A stretch of 41,485 nt of DNA from Hydrogenothermus marinus. GTDB lineage: Bacteria; Aquificota; Aquificia; Aquificales; Hydrogenothermaceae. Shown in pieces: positions 16,076 through 25,062 of this stretch. The stretch spans positions 1-41,485 of the forward strand of contig NZ_REFO01000017.1 in assembly GCF_003688665.1 (NCBI RefSeq). The letters are read 5' to 3'. The notes below the pieces were generated by a model. The model was not told the DNA's origin. It saw only the letters and a list, made by a program, of their open reading frames with translations, and made no database searches. Made by a program: the position numbers and the translations under genes. The stretch's first letter is position 1; every line of letters begins with the position of its first letter.

Positions 16076-17028
16076 TCTTGTTTCCTAACTACTTCCTTTA
16101 TAAAGTAAGGTCTTTTATTTTGAGATTCATAATAAGTTCTTGTAATTAGCTCAGCAACAATACCTGTTGATATAAGCTGAATTCCTGATAAAACAAGGAG
16201 AGTTCCAAATATTAAAAGAGGACGATTCCCAATATCGTGTCCTAGAAAAAGTTTTAAAGATACAAGATATAAAAGGGAGAAAAATCCAATAAAAAATAAA
16301 ACTAAACCTGTTCCACCAAAAACTCTAAGAGGTTTTGTCCTATAATCAAGAAGAAATTTAACTAAAAATAGGTCTAATATAACTTTAAATGTTCTTGATA
16401 TTCCATATTTTGATTTTCCATAAAGCCTTGGATGATGCTTTACAACAATTTCTGTTATTTTTGCTCCATAAGGCTTTGCAAGAGCAGGTAAAAATCTATG
16501 CATTTCTCCATAATAATCTAATTTTTTTGCAATGTCTGCTTTATATGCTTTCAGAGAACATCCATAATCATGTAAATGAACTCCTGTAACCTTAGAAATA
16601 AGCCAATTGGCTATTCTTGAAGGAAGGGTCCTACTTATAAATGCATCTTTTCTATTTTTTCTCCATCCACTTACAATATCATATCCTTCATTTACCTTTT
16701 CAAGAAGTTTTGGTATATCTTCAGGATCATTTTGAAGATCTGCATCCATTGTTATTATTATATCCCCTCTTGCAATATCAAATCCTGCAGACATAGCTGC
16801 TGTTTGCCCATAGTTTCTTCTAAAATTTACTCCTACTACAGTAGGATCTTTTTCTGACAGTTGTTTTATTATTTCCCAAGATTTGTCAGTACTTCCATCA
16901 TTAACAAAGATTATTTCATAACTTTTTCCAAGTTTATCTAAAACTGATTTTAGTTTTTCATACAAAATAGGTAAATTTTCTTCCTCATTATAGACCGGAA
17001 TAACAATAGATAAATCAACTTTTTTCAT
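16072..17028 (-). CDS. Polyprenyl-phosphate glycosyltransferase, GT2 (DPM1/GtrB-like)
   Basis: The 318-aa enzyme should transfer a sugar from a nucleotide donor to a polyprenyl phosphate. The GT-A domain has SIVIPVYNEEENLP (7-20), IFVNDGSTDKSW (40-51) and the metal-binding MDADLQNDPED with Asp95 and Asp97. QTAAMSAGFDIARGD is the typical loop. Two C-terminal transmembrane helices (about 230-255 and 265-292) match GtrB/ArnC-type membrane anchoring. It overlaps the TPR/SPOR lipoprotein gene by 14 nt and the flippase-like gene by 4 nt. Confidence 0.92.
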   Translation of the reverse strand: MKKVDLSIVIPVYNEEENLPILYEKLKSVLDKLGKSYEIIFVNDGSTDKSWEIIKQLSEKDPTVVGVNFRRNYGQTAAMSAGFDIARGDIIITMDADLQNDPEDIPKLLEKVNEGYDIVSGWRKNRKDAFISRTLPSRIANWLISKVTGVHLHDYGCSLKAYKADIAKKLDYYGEMHRFLPALAKPYGAKITEIVVKHHPRLYGKSKYGISRTFKVILDLFLVKFLLDYRTKPLRVFGGTGLVLFFIGFFSLLYLVSLKLFLGHDIGNRPLLIFGTLLVLSGIQLISTGIVAELITRTYYESQNKRPYFIKEVVRKQD

Positions 17029-18265
17029 CTTCTATCCTTTTAAATTTTATTATTCCTATAAATCCTGCAGGTTTTAAATTTTTTTTATAAAATCTAGAAG
17101 CTTTTAAATAGCTATCAAAATATCCAATATAAACAATGTAGTATATTTTACCATCTACTTTAATTTTTTCAATTTTTGAATCATATCCATAAAGTTTTAA
17201 TTTTGCATGTAGTTTTTTAGCATTTTTTTCTAAAGAAAATGTTCCTAAGTTGATAAAAAATTTAATTGAAAAACTTTTTTCTTTTTTTGGTTCTGTCTTT
17301 TTTGTATATAAATTAGATGGTGGAGTTTTATTCTCTTCTTTTTTCTTTTCTCTTATTATTGGTTCTCTTGGAATATAGCTATATTCACTTCCTTTTTTCA
17401 CATTAGGATAAATAATTATTTTTGGATATTCTTTCTGTTTTGTTGGTTTTTCTTCTTTTTTTAAAGCAGTTTTCTTTATTTTTGTTTGCTGGTTTAATTT
17501 TTCTTCAACTTTTGAAAGCAGTTCTTTTATTCTCTTTTCTTGGACAGGATTTGATTGGGTTAAAATTAAAGCTGTTTTAAGATACTTTTTTGCTAACTCA
17601 TATTTTTCTTTTTTGTAGTATAAATAAGCTAAACTATAATAAATTTCAGGAGTACCTAAACCTATTGAGATAGCCTTTTCATATAAGCTTTGAGCTTTTT
17701 CATAATTTTCAGTAGCTATATAGTAATTTCCTAACTCTAAATATGCAGGAAGAAAGGAATTATTATAAGCAATAGCTTTTTTTAGATTTTCTTCATATTC
17801 TTTTATATTCCCAATAGCTTTATCTACAAGGGCCATATTATAATAAACCTTTTCTTGGCTTTTATAGTTTGGATTTTCTGCTACTTTTTTGAGATATTTT
17901 AAAGCTGAACCATAATCTTTTTTTTCTGCTAATAAAACTCCTAAATTTAGATAGCTTTCTCCTTTTTGAGGAGCTACTTTTATAGCTTCTAAAAAATATT
18001 GCTGAGCTTTATCTAATTCTCCTACTTTTGAATATGCTATCCCAAGTGCATTAAGTATTTCTGGATTTTTATTATCTAAGGTATAAGCTTTATTAAGATT
18101 ATATATAGCTTCTGCAGTATTACCACTATTCAAGTATGAGACACCAACTTTAAAGTAGTATTGAGCCGTTTTTTTTGCTTCTTCTTGACTCGGTTTTTTA
18201 GTTGCACAACTGTTTAAAAAGATAACAACAGCTAAAATCTGAAAGATTATTAAAATTTTTTTCAT
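17015..18265 (-). CDS. TPR-repeat lipoprotein with C-terminal SPOR domain
   Basis: This 416-aa protein has a lipoprotein signal (lipobox LNSC, Cys20), then about six TPR units (about residues 33-250; for example AEAIYNLNKAYTLDNKNPEI), a Lys/Pro-rich linker (about 255-340) and a SPOR-type domain (about 345-412, FFINLGTFSLEKNAKKLHAKL). SPOR domains bind denuded glycan strands of septal peptidoglycan, so this could be an envelope scaffold linking cell-wall remodelling to the neighbouring glycosyltransferase. The TPR fold alone does not give a partner. The start overlaps the response-regulator stop by 4 nt. Confidence 0.87.
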   Translation of the reverse strand: MKKILIIFQILAVVIFLNSCATKKPSQEEAKKTAQYYFKVGVSYLNSGNTAEAIYNLNKAYTLDNKNPEILNALGIAYSKVGELDKAQQYFLEAIKVAPQKGESYLNLGVLLAEKKDYGSALKYLKKVAENPNYKSQEKVYYNMALVDKAIGNIKEYEENLKKAIAYNNSFLPAYLELGNYYIATENYEKAQSLYEKAISIGLGTPEIYYSLAYLYYKKEKYELAKKYLKTALILTQSNPVQEKRIKELLSKVEEKLNQQTKIKKTALKKEEKPTKQKEYPKIIIYPNVKKGSEYSYIPREPIIREKKKEENKTPPSNLYTKKTEPKKEKSFSIKFFINLGTFSLEKNAKKLHAKLKLYGYDSKIEKIKVDGKIYYIVYIGYFDSYLKASRFYKKNLKPAGFIGIIKFKRIEDEKS

Positions 18266-19632
18266 TTTTTATCTATACCTAACTCTTTAATTTTTTTATG
18301 TATTGTGTTCCTATGTATTCCAAGCAGTTTACTTGCTTTAGAAATATTGTTATTTGTTAAGTTTAAAGCTTCTTCAATTAATAATTTTTCTACTTTGTTC
18401 ACAATATTATTATAAACATTTTCTGATTTATTTAAAATAAAAAGGTCATTAATTTCTTCTTTTAAAAATTTTAACCATTTATCTTTTTCTATATTCCCTT
18501 TTATCTCAGCAGGTAAAAGTTCTGGAGTTATTGGTCTTTCTCTATATAAAGATATCATTCTATTAACAATATTTTTTAACTGTCTAACATTTCCTGGGAA
18601 ACTGTAATTTGTTAACATATTTATTGCTTCTTTTGTAAACCCTCCATCTTTTAGATTATAGGCTTTTAGAGCTTGTTTTGTAAAAAGATTTATAAGTTCA
18701 GGTATATCTTCTTTTCTTTCTCTTAAAGGAGGAATATATATTTCAAAAACAGATAATCTGTAATATAAATCCTCTCTAAACTTTCCTTCTTCAACAAGTT
18801 TTTTTAAATCTTTATTTGTTGCTGCAATAACCTTAATATCAACTTTATAAGTTTTATTTGAACCTATAGGAGAAACATCTTTTTCTTGTAAAACTCTTAA
18901 AAGTTTTCCTTGAGCATTATATGGAAGTTCACTTATTTCATCTAAGAATATGCTACCTTTATCAGCCAACAAAAATTTTCCTTCTTTTTTAGTATTTGCA
19001 CCTGTGAATGCTCCTTTTTCATATCCGAAAAGCTCACTTTCTATTAAATCTTCTGGAATAGCTGCACAATTTATAGCTACAAACTGATTTTTAGATCTAT
19101 TACTAAATTTATGTATAAGATTTGCTATTACTTCTTTTCCTGTTCCACTTTCTCCTGTTATCAAAACTGGCTCATCTGTTATAGCGGCTCTACCTACCAA
19201 TTTAAAAACTTGTGTCATAGCAGGACTTTTTCCTACAATCTCTGACTTTGCATTAACATTTTCTGATTTTTTGTTAATACTTTTTTTAATATCATTAATT
19301 ATTTCTTTTATTTTTGCTACATCAAAGGGTTTAGGTATGTAGTCATAAGCTCCAAATTTCATAGCTTCAATTAGATAATTGTACTCATCATACCCAGAAA
19401 TCATTACTACATAAGGTTTTTCTTCTAATTTGGAGATCTGCTTTAAAACTTCTAATCCATTACTGTCTTTAAATGAAATATCTAAAAACACAATATCAGG
19501 AGATTCTTCTTTAATTATATTTAATGCTTTTTTTGCAGAATCATACAGTTTTACTTCTACATTTTCTTTTTCAAGTAATTTTTTCATTGCTTTTAAGATA
19601 GATTTTTCATCGTCAAAAACTAAAGCTTTCAT
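18262..19632 (-). CDS. NtrC-family sigma-54-dependent response regulator
   Basis: The 456-aa protein activates sigma-54 promoters when phosphorylated. The receiver (1-115) has Asp7/Asp8 and the phospho-acceptor Asp51 ([10 protein letters not shown]). The AAA+ domain (about 130-370) has Walker A GESGTGKE (160-167), the sigma-54-contacting loop GAFTGA (207-212) and Walker [12 protein letters not shown]. The Fis-type HTH at the C-terminus (about 420-453) contains [21 protein letters not shown]. The partner kinase gene directly precedes it and the two abut. Targets are unknown; a sigma-54 promoter was not found with confidence in the window. Confidence 0.94.
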   Translation of the reverse strand: MKALVFDDEKSILKAMKKLLEKENVEVKLYDSAKKALNIIKEESPDIVFLDISFKDSNGLEVLKQISKLEEKPYVVMISGYDEYNYLIEAMKFGAYDYIPKPFDVAKIKEIINDIKKSINKKSENVNAKSEIVGKSPAMTQVFKLVGRAAITDEPVLITGESGTGKEVIANLIHKFSNRSKNQFVAINCAAIPEDLIESELFGYEKGAFTGANTKKEGKFLLADKGSIFLDEISELPYNAQGKLLRVLQEKDVSPIGSNKTYKVDIKVIAATNKDLKKLVEEGKFREDLYYRLSVFEIYIPPLRERKEDIPELINLFTKQALKAYNLKDGGFTKEAINMLTNYSFPGNVRQLKNIVNRMISLYRERPITPELLPAEIKGNIEKDKWLKFLKEEINDLFILNKSENVYNNIVNKVEKLLIEEALNLTNNNISKASKLLGIHRNTIHKKIKELGIDKK

Positions 19633-20610
19633 TTATTTATCCTTTATAGGAAGAAGTATTTCAAAAGTTGAATTCCCTATATATTTTAATATACCATTAT
19701 GTTGCTTTATTATCTTATAAGAAATTGAAAGGCCAAGTCCCATTCCATTTTTTTTAGTTGATATTAATGGATAAAATAGTTTATCTTCTAATTCCTTAGG
19801 TACCCCTTTACCACTATCTTTAATCTGAATAGAAATTTTATCTCCCTTAGGAGAGTAAACTTTATCCCAAGAAATTCCTGTCCTAATCTCTACCCACCCT
19901 TTAAAGTTTATAGCTTCTATAGCATTTCTTATTATATTTGTTAAAACTCTAACTAAAAGCTCTTTATCTACAGCTATATTTGGTAAACTTGGATCAAATA
20001 TTTCTTTAAATTCAATATCTTTATATTGCTTTCTAAATAGATTTACAGTTTTTCTTATTATTTGATGTATATTTATAGGTTTTTTATTTAAAATTAAATC
20101 CTTAGATAAAAATGTTATTTCATTTATTATATTTTCTAATCTATCTGTTTGTTCTAAAATATCATCTATAAGCTCTTTGTCTAAAGGATCTTCTTTTAAA
20201 AGCTGCGCGAAAGCTTTTATTCCTCCAACTGGACCTTTCATTTCATGAAAAATTTCATAAAGTAATTTTGAAACTGTAACAATAGAACCTTCTCTTTTTA
20301 TTTTTTCTTCAAGTTCTAAAAATCTTGTAACATCTTTTATTAAAATTGTTTTTAAATCAGTACCTGATATGGTAGAAATATCTAACATATATTTACTATT
20401 ATTTATCTCTTTCAATATTCCTTTTACAGAAAATCCTTCTTTTACTAATTTTAATGATAAAGGATATGTTATAAGTTCAAAAAATTTTGGAAATCCTAAA
20501 AATATCTTTAACTCTTTTGCTGAAGAGTTAATATAATGTATTTTTTTATCTTTAGATATTACAACAACAGGAAACTCAATACTTTCTAATATATCTTTAT
20601 AATCAACCAT
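19633..20610 (-). CDS. NtrB-like cytoplasmic PAS sensor histidine kinase
   Basis: The 325-aa kinase lacks transmembrane helices. A PAS-like domain (about 5-95, IEFPVVVISKDKKIHYINSS) precedes the dimerisation helices with the phospho-accepting His122 (EIFHEMKGPVGGIKAF). The ATPase domain has the N-box Asn229 (NIIRNAIEA), G1 DSGKG (265-269) and G2 GMGLGL (289-294). It should phosphorylate the sigma-54 activator encoded immediately downstream. The input signal is not evident; a soluble PAS suggests a cytoplasmic cue such as redox or nitrogen state. It starts 25 nt after the nadA stop codon, so it may be cotranscribed with nadA. Confidence 0.93.
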   Translation of the reverse strand: MVDYKDILESIEFPVVVISKDKKIHYINSSAKELKIFLGFPKFFELITYPLSLKLVKEGFSVKGILKEINNSKYMLDISTISGTDLKTILIKDVTRFLELEEKIKREGSIVTVSKLLYEIFHEMKGPVGGIKAFAQLLKEDPLDKELIDDILEQTDRLENIINEITFLSKDLILNKKPINIHQIIRKTVNLFRKQYKDIEFKEIFDPSLPNIAVDKELLVRVLTNIIRNAIEAINFKGWVEIRTGISWDKVYSPKGDKISIQIKDSGKGVPKELEDKLFYPLISTKKNGMGLGLSISYKIIKQHNGILKYIGNSTFEILLPIKDK

Positions 20611-20635
20611 AACTTAAATAAAGAAGATTGTTTCC

Positions 20636-21568
20636 TTACACAATATTTAGCATTCTTTCAAGAGGTTTTCTTGCTTTTTCCATTAATTCTTCATCTAAAA
20701 TAATTTCATTATTTTCATTTTCAAGAACTTCTTTAATTTTGTCCAAGGTATTTTTCTTCATATCACAACAATGAACTGTTCCACAATAATCTGCATTTAC
20801 AGGAAATATATAATTTTTGTTTGGATTTATTTTTTCAAGCTGATGTTTTAAACCAACTTCAGTTCCTATTATTACATTTTCTGAATCGCAAGTAGTTGCA
20901 AACTCTATAATCTGAGAAGTACTTCCAACAAAATCTGCAATTTTTACTGTCTCTGTATTACATTCAGGATGAACAGCTATTTTTGCATCTTTATATTTTT
21001 CTTTTAATTCTAAAAGTTGATCTGGAGTTAAATTGAAATGAGGAGGGCAAAAACCTTTCCATAAAATAAACTCTTTTTCTGGAATTTGTTTCGCTATATA
21101 AGAACCAAGAAACTGATCCGGAACAAAAATAATTTTATCTTCTTTTAAAGATCTAACAACTTTAACTGCATTTCTTGAAGTTACTATAATATCTGATACT
21201 GCTTTTACATCAACATTTGTATTAACATAAGATACTACTGCTGCATCTGGATGCTGTTTTTTTAGCTCTAAAACCCCTTTATATGTTGCCATATCTGCCA
21301 TAGGACAACCACTTTCAGGGTTTGGATGTAAAACCTTCTTTCCTGGATTTAATATTTTGGCAGTTTCAGCCATAAATCTAACACCTGCAAATACTATAAT
21401 ATCTGCATCTGTTTGTTGAGCTTTTCTTGCAAGTTCTAAACTATCTCCAATAAAATCTGCTATATCTTGTATTTCTCCTCTTTGATAATAATGAGCTAAT
21501 ATTACTGCATTTTTTTCTTTTCTTAATTTATTTATATCATTTATAATAGTTTTCTCTGCTACAGCCAT
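20636..21568 (-). CDS. nadA: Quinolinate synthase NadA
   Basis: NadA condenses iminoaspartate and dihydroxyacetone phosphate to quinolinate with a [4Fe-4S] cluster. The 310-aa protein has AVILAHYYQRGEIQDIADFI (21-40) and the three candidate cluster cysteines Cys88 (SGCPMAD), Cys174 (GFCPPH) and Cys267 or Cys268 (HCCDMKKNTL), at spacing close to that of known NadA. The start ATG follows AGGAGGT, a strong ribosome-binding site. A promoter lies at 21613-21641. It heads a run that continues into the two-component system. No nadB or nadC lies nearby, while nadD is at 10306. Confidence 0.96.
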   Translation of the reverse strand: MAVAEKTIINDINKLRKEKNAVILAHYYQRGEIQDIADFIGDSLELARKAQQTDADIIVFAGVRFMAETAKILNPGKKVLHPNPESGCPMADMATYKGVLELKKQHPDAAVVSYVNTNVDVKAVSDIIVTSRNAVKVVRSLKEDKIIFVPDQFLGSYIAKQIPEKEFILWKGFCPPHFNLTPDQLLELKEKYKDAKIAVHPECNTETVKIADFVGSTSQIIEFATTCDSENVIIGTEVGLKHQLEKINPNKNYIFPVNADYCGTVHCCDMKKNTLDKIKEVLENENNEIILDEELMEKARKPLERMLNIV

Positions 21569-21588
21569 TTAAACCTCCTGAAAAATAA

Positions 21589-21641
21589 AACAATGTTTGA
21601 TTTGGTTATGATAATATATATAATTATTTAGGAATTTTCAA
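21589..21641 (-). promoter_or_regulatory. nadA promoter with downstream 14-mer shared with nuoCD
   Basis: Minus-strand -35 TTGAAA (21641-21636), 17-bp spacer, -10 TATATT (21618-21613). Just downstream of the predicted start (near 21606) lies the 14-mer AACAATGTTTGATT (21589-21602, read on the plus strand). The identical 14-mer is in the nuoCD promoter at 22522-22535. It includes the near-palindrome AAACAATGTTT. Confidence 0.6.
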
Positions 21642-21665
21642 TAAAGTTAATAAAAAATTATATCA

Positions 21666-22394
21666 TCAAGAGAGATTAGGGTTATAAACTTCCTTTATCC
21701 TAAAAAATCCAAAAACTGGTAAAAATAAACCCAATAATATTAGAAAAAGTCCAGAAAAAGATGTTAAATATAAAAATTTATTCAAAGATACGTCTTTGTC
21801 TAACTCAATTAACAAAAGTTCTCCAATTATAGTAATAAACAAAAAAACGCCTCCTAATAAATATAAATTTCCTGCTATTTTAAATAAGTTTTGATTGGTT
21901 AATTGAAATATAATTAATAAAGATCTTCTATAAAAATAAAATGAAATTAAGAAAATAATGAAACTAAGAAATAACATCGTTGTTAATATTTTATTCATTC
22001 CATAAAGTACTTGGTCAGATAATGCTGAACCTAAACCTAAAACTAAAAATACAAATAATAAAATTAATGCAATAATTAATGATAGGATAAAAGCCAGATA
22101 AGAAATTAGGAATTTTTTGAATACTGATTTTTGACAAATAACATCAGTTAAAATTTTTACTGCATAGATTACTAAAATATTCCCGATAATAAATATTAAA
22201 AAAAGCAATTTTTGGCCTATTAAATTATAAATTAATAAATTATATCCAAAAATATCAGATATAAATTTAAATAAAAATTTTAATATAGGAAATTTAAATA
22301 AAAATTTTAATATAGGAAAAATAAAAATTGAAAAAACAATCAATAATTGGCCTATTCCACCATATATTTTTATTTTTTTTATATCTTCTATCAT
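21666..22394 (-). CDS. DUF996-like integral membrane protein with 9-residue tandem duplication
   Basis: The 242-aa protein is almost wholly hydrophobic with about six helices. The opening KKIKIYGGIGQLLIVFSIFI, the middle FYFYRRSLLIIFQLTNQNLF and the closing LLGLFLPVFGFFRIKEV resemble the DUF996 family, which is mostly archaeal; the match is by eye. Function is unknown. Codons for residues FPILKFLFK occur twice in a row because of an exact 27-bp tandem duplication (22263-22289 and 22290-22316). The region is extremely AT-rich and there is no visible Shine-Dalgarno sequence before ATG 22394. It is not closely linked to either neighbour. Confidence 0.7.
   Translation of the reverse strand: MIEDIKKIKIYGGIGQLLIVFSIFIFPILKFLFKFPILKFLFKFISDIFGYNLLIYNLIGQKLLFLIFIIGNILVIYAVKILTDVICQKSVFKKFLISYLAFILSLIIALILLFVFLVLGLGSALSDQVLYGMNKILTTMLFLSFIIFLISFYFYRRSLLIIFQLTNQNLFKIAGNLYLLGGVFLFITIIGELLLIELDKDVSLNKFLYLTSFSGLFLILLGLFLPVFGFFRIKEVYNPNLS
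22263..22316. repeat. Exact 27-bp tandem duplication inside the DUF996-like gene
   Basis: Copies lie at 22263-22289 and 22290-22316 and are identical. The length is a multiple of three, so the frame is kept and nine residues are repeated in the first hydrophobic segment. Replication slippage is the simplest explanation. It might vary between strains. Confidence 0.97.
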
Positions 22395-22488
22395 TTTAAT
22401 ACCAAAAAATATACTAACTATAATTAAATATATTTAGTTTTTATAATAAAAACAACTAAAAATATCTGATTCTTTTTTTAAAGCAATA

Positions 22489-22535
22489 TTGATAAATTGT
22501 AGTAAAATATATAAAATTTATAACAATGTTTGATT
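22489..22535 (+). promoter_or_regulatory. nuoCD promoter with 14-mer shared with nadA
   Basis: A -35 box TTGATA (22489-22494), 17 bp and a -10 box TAAAAT (22512-22517) predict a start near 22524. The 14-mer AACAATGTTTGATT (22522-22535) overlaps that start. The same 14-mer occurs in the nadA leader about 920 bp away. Confidence 0.58.
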
Positions 22536-22559
22536 AAATATATGTAGGTGGAGTATAGT

Positions 22560-24299
22560 ATGTCTTGGATAACTGAAGAAAAAGCAAATGGTTTAAAAGA
22601 AAAATTTAATTTTGTACAGGTTAATAACTCTAATGGATATGTTTCAGTAGAAGTTCCTAAGGAAAATCTTATTGAATTTTTAAAATTTTTAAAGGAAAGT
22701 CCTGATTATTCTTTTAAAATGTTTATAGACCTTACAATAATAGATCATGGAGAAAAAGAAGATCCAAGGTTTCAAGGAGTAGTAATACTTTATTCTCCTG
22801 AACATAAAGAAAGAATAATAGTAAAAAGCTGGGCTACAGATGAATCTCTTCCTACTTTGACAACTTTATGGTCAGGAGCTAAATGGGCAGAAAGAGAAGC
22901 TTGGGATATGTTTGGTATTAAATTTGAAGGCCATGAAAATCTTGTAAGAATGTTTATGTGGGAAAGTTATCCATATCATCCTTTAAGAAAGGATTTTCCT
23001 ATAAGAGGATATGAAGATGTTGAACTTCCTTCTTTAAATGAAAAAGAAAGAGGTGAAAATTTAGAAGGACTTTTTAACTATTCAAGAATGCATACTGCAC
23101 TTCCTACTTTAGAAGATTTAGAAGAAACTCAAAAAGCAAGAATGCCAGAAAAAAAATCTCAAATAGTTTTAAACTGGGGACCATTACATCCAGGAACTCA
23201 CGGAACAATATGGTTTTTATTTGATCTTGATGGAGAATATGTAAGGCAATGTGATATTATCATTGGCCAGCTTCATAGAGGGGTTGAAAAGATAGCTGAA
23301 AATATTGGATATCAACAATTTATACCTTATACAGACAGAATGGATTATATAGCTGCTATAAATGAAAATCATGCTTATGTTGTAGCAGCAGAAAAACTAC
23401 TTGGAATTCATGAAAAGGTACCTCCTAAGGCAAAATGGATTAGAACTATGATGGCTGAGCTTTCCAGAATAAATTCTCATTTACTTTGGCTTGGTACTTA
23501 TGCACTTGATCTTGGTGCTTTAACTATGTTCCTTTATACTTTTAGAGAAAGAGAAAAAATAATGGATATTTTAGAAGGTATAACAGGAGCAAGATTTACA
23601 ATAAATTATTTTAGAATAGGTGGAGTTTTTGCAGATTTACCAGCAGGTGCATTAGAAGCTATAGAACATTTCTTAAAAGATTTTGAAGAAAGGGTAGATG
23701 ATTATGAAAATCTACTTACAAGAAATAGAATTTGGCTAAAAAGAAATAAAGATGTTTGTATTATTACAGAAGAAGATGTATATGACTACGGTCTTACAGG
23801 TGCTGTAGCAAGAGCTTCAGGAGTACCTTATGATATTAGAAAAATAGATGAATATGATATGTATGGAGAAGTTGATTTTGATATTCCTATTGGCGAAGTA
23901 GGAGATAGTTATGATAGATATCTTGTAAGAATGGAAGAAATGAGGCAAAGTGCAAAAATAATAAGACAATGTATTGATAAATTAAGAAATGAATTTACTC
24001 CTGATGACCCTTACTTTTTAGAACCAGAAGATCCAAAAAAATTAAAGCTTTCAATAGATGGAAGAGGTTTAAAACTTCCTGCAGGTGAAGTTTATGCTTC
24101 TACAGATAATCCAAGAGGAGAACTTGGATTTTATATATTCAATAAAAAGGCAGCTATTAAGCCACATAGAGTAAGAATAAGATCTGGAGCATTTTATAAC
24201 TTACAAGTATTTACAAAAGCAATTATAGGAAGACCAATTGCAGATGCTATTACACTTTTATCAACAATAGATCCTGTTGTTGGTGAAACAGATAGATAA
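22560..24299 (+). CDS. nuoCD: NADH-quinone oxidoreductase subunit C/D fusion
   Basis: This 579-aa protein fuses NuoC (30-kDa, about residues 1-170, with TLTTLWSGAKWAEREAWDMFGIKFEGH and YPYHPLRKDFPIRGYE parts of the NuoC signature) to NuoD (49-kDa, about 190-579). NuoD features are NWGPLHPGTHGTIWF, the QLHRGVEKIAENIGYQQ motif and the C-terminal DPVVGETDR. NuoD forms part of the quinone site. GTG 22548 is in frame, but AGGTGGAG at 22546-22553 places ATG 22560 as start. Only nuoI follows; no other complex I subunits are present in this window. Confidence 0.95.
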   Translation: MSWITEEKANGLKEKFNFVQVNNSNGYVSVEVPKENLIEFLKFLKESPDYSFKMFIDLTIIDHGEKEDPRFQGVVILYSPEHKERIIVKSWATDESLPTLTTLWSGAKWAEREAWDMFGIKFEGHENLVRMFMWESYPYHPLRKDFPIRGYEDVELPSLNEKERGENLEGLFNYSRMHTALPTLEDLEETQKARMPEKKSQIVLNWGPLHPGTHGTIWFLFDLDGEYVRQCDIIIGQLHRGVEKIAENIGYQQFIPYTDRMDYIAAINENHAYVVAAEKLLGIHEKVPPKAKWIRTMMAELSRINSHLLWLGTYALDLGALTMFLYTFREREKIMDILEGITGARFTINYFRIGGVFADLPAGALEAIEHFLKDFEERVDDYENLLTRNRIWLKRNKDVCIITEEDVYDYGLTGAVARASGVPYDIRKIDEYDMYGEVDFDIPIGEVGDSYDRYLVRMEEMRQSAKIIRQCIDKLRNEFTPDDPYFLEPEDPKKLKLSIDGRGLKLPAGEVYASTDNPRGELGFYIFNKKAAIKPHRVRIRSGAFYNLQVFTKAIIGRPIADAITLLSTIDPVVGETDR

Positions 24300-24311
24300 G
24301 GAGGTTAAAAA

Positions 24312-25034
24312 ATGGGTATAAAAAAAGTAGGTTTAAATAGAAATATAAAACCTCAAAGTTTAGTAGAAAAACTATTCTTTTTAGATTTTATGAAAGGTTT
24401 AAAAACTACTATAAAGCATTTATTTAGAAAAACTATTACTGTTGATTTTCCATATGAAGTTACCACTCCTACAATTAGGTTTAGAGGAGTTCATGGTCTT
24501 AGAAATGTAGATGGTACTGAATCAGAAGATTTTAATAGCTGGGTGAAAAAGTTAAAAATAAAACCACCTGAAGTAGGTGAAACAAGATGTATTGCTTGTA
24601 AATTCTGCCAAGCAGCATGCCCTGTACCAGAACTTTTTACAATTAAAGCTAAAAAATTAGATGTACCTGAAGATCATCCTCATCATGGTTTAAAAGTTTT
24701 AGATGTTTTTGATATGGATTTATCTAAATGTATGTTCTGTGGTCTTTGTACTCAAGCATGCCCTACAGATTGTATTATTCATACAGATGTATATGATCTT
24801 TCTTCTTATACAAGAAAAAGCTGGGTATTAAATAAAGAAGAACTTTCAAGAATTGCAGATGATTTTATAGCAAGAAGAGGAAAAGAAAAATTTGATGAAA
24901 AATCAAACTGGAGAGATGATCAAAAAGTATGGCCTGAATATGATACTCCAAGAGCTAAAGCTTGGGATGGATGGATTCCTTCTTATCAATCAAATTACAA
25001 TTCATCAAATATAAAAACTGAAGTTTCAGAATAA
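24312..25034 (+). CDS. nuoI: NADH-quinone oxidoreductase subunit I
   Basis: NuoI carries two [4Fe-4S] clusters (N6a and N6b) between the hydrogenase-like NuoB/NuoD core and the upstream chain. The 240-aa protein has cysteines at 93, 96, 99 and 103 (CIACKFCQAACP) and at 140, 143, 146 and 150 (CMFCGLCTQACP). TIRFRGVHGLR is a family segment. The C-terminal tail after about 180 is longer than in the shortest NuoI proteins. ATG 24312 follows AAGGAGG, 12 nt after nuoCD. A long hairpin at 25038-25062 ends the operon. Confidence 0.95.
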   Translation: MGIKKVGLNRNIKPQSLVEKLFFLDFMKGLKTTIKHLFRKTITVDFPYEVTTPTIRFRGVHGLRNVDGTESEDFNSWVKKLKIKPPEVGETRCIACKFCQAACPVPELFTIKAKKLDVPEDHPHHGLKVLDVFDMDLSKCMFCGLCTQACPTDCIIHTDVYDLSSYTRKSWVLNKEELSRIADDFIARRGKEKFDEKSNWRDDQKVWPEYDTPRAKAWDGWIPSYQSNYNSSNIKTEVSE

Positions 25035-25037
25035 ATT

Positions 25038-25062
25038 AAGAGGGAGGTTTATCCTCCTTCTT
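25038..25062. terminator. Hairpin after nuoI, possibly bidirectional terminator
   Basis: AAGAGGGAGG (25038-25047) can pair with CCTCCTTCTT (25053-25062) over ten base pairs with one G-T pair, closing a 5-nt loop. It begins 3 nt after the nuoI stop. The following plus-strand tail is only modestly T-rich, so termination efficiency is uncertain. It also contains the stop codon of the small minus-strand ORF. Confidence 0.6.

Noticed and set aside
21591-21610. FNR-type site (TTGAT-N4-ATCAA) in the nadA leader
   Set aside because: Only one TTGAT half is present; the second half does not match, so the element is kept only as a shared 14-mer.
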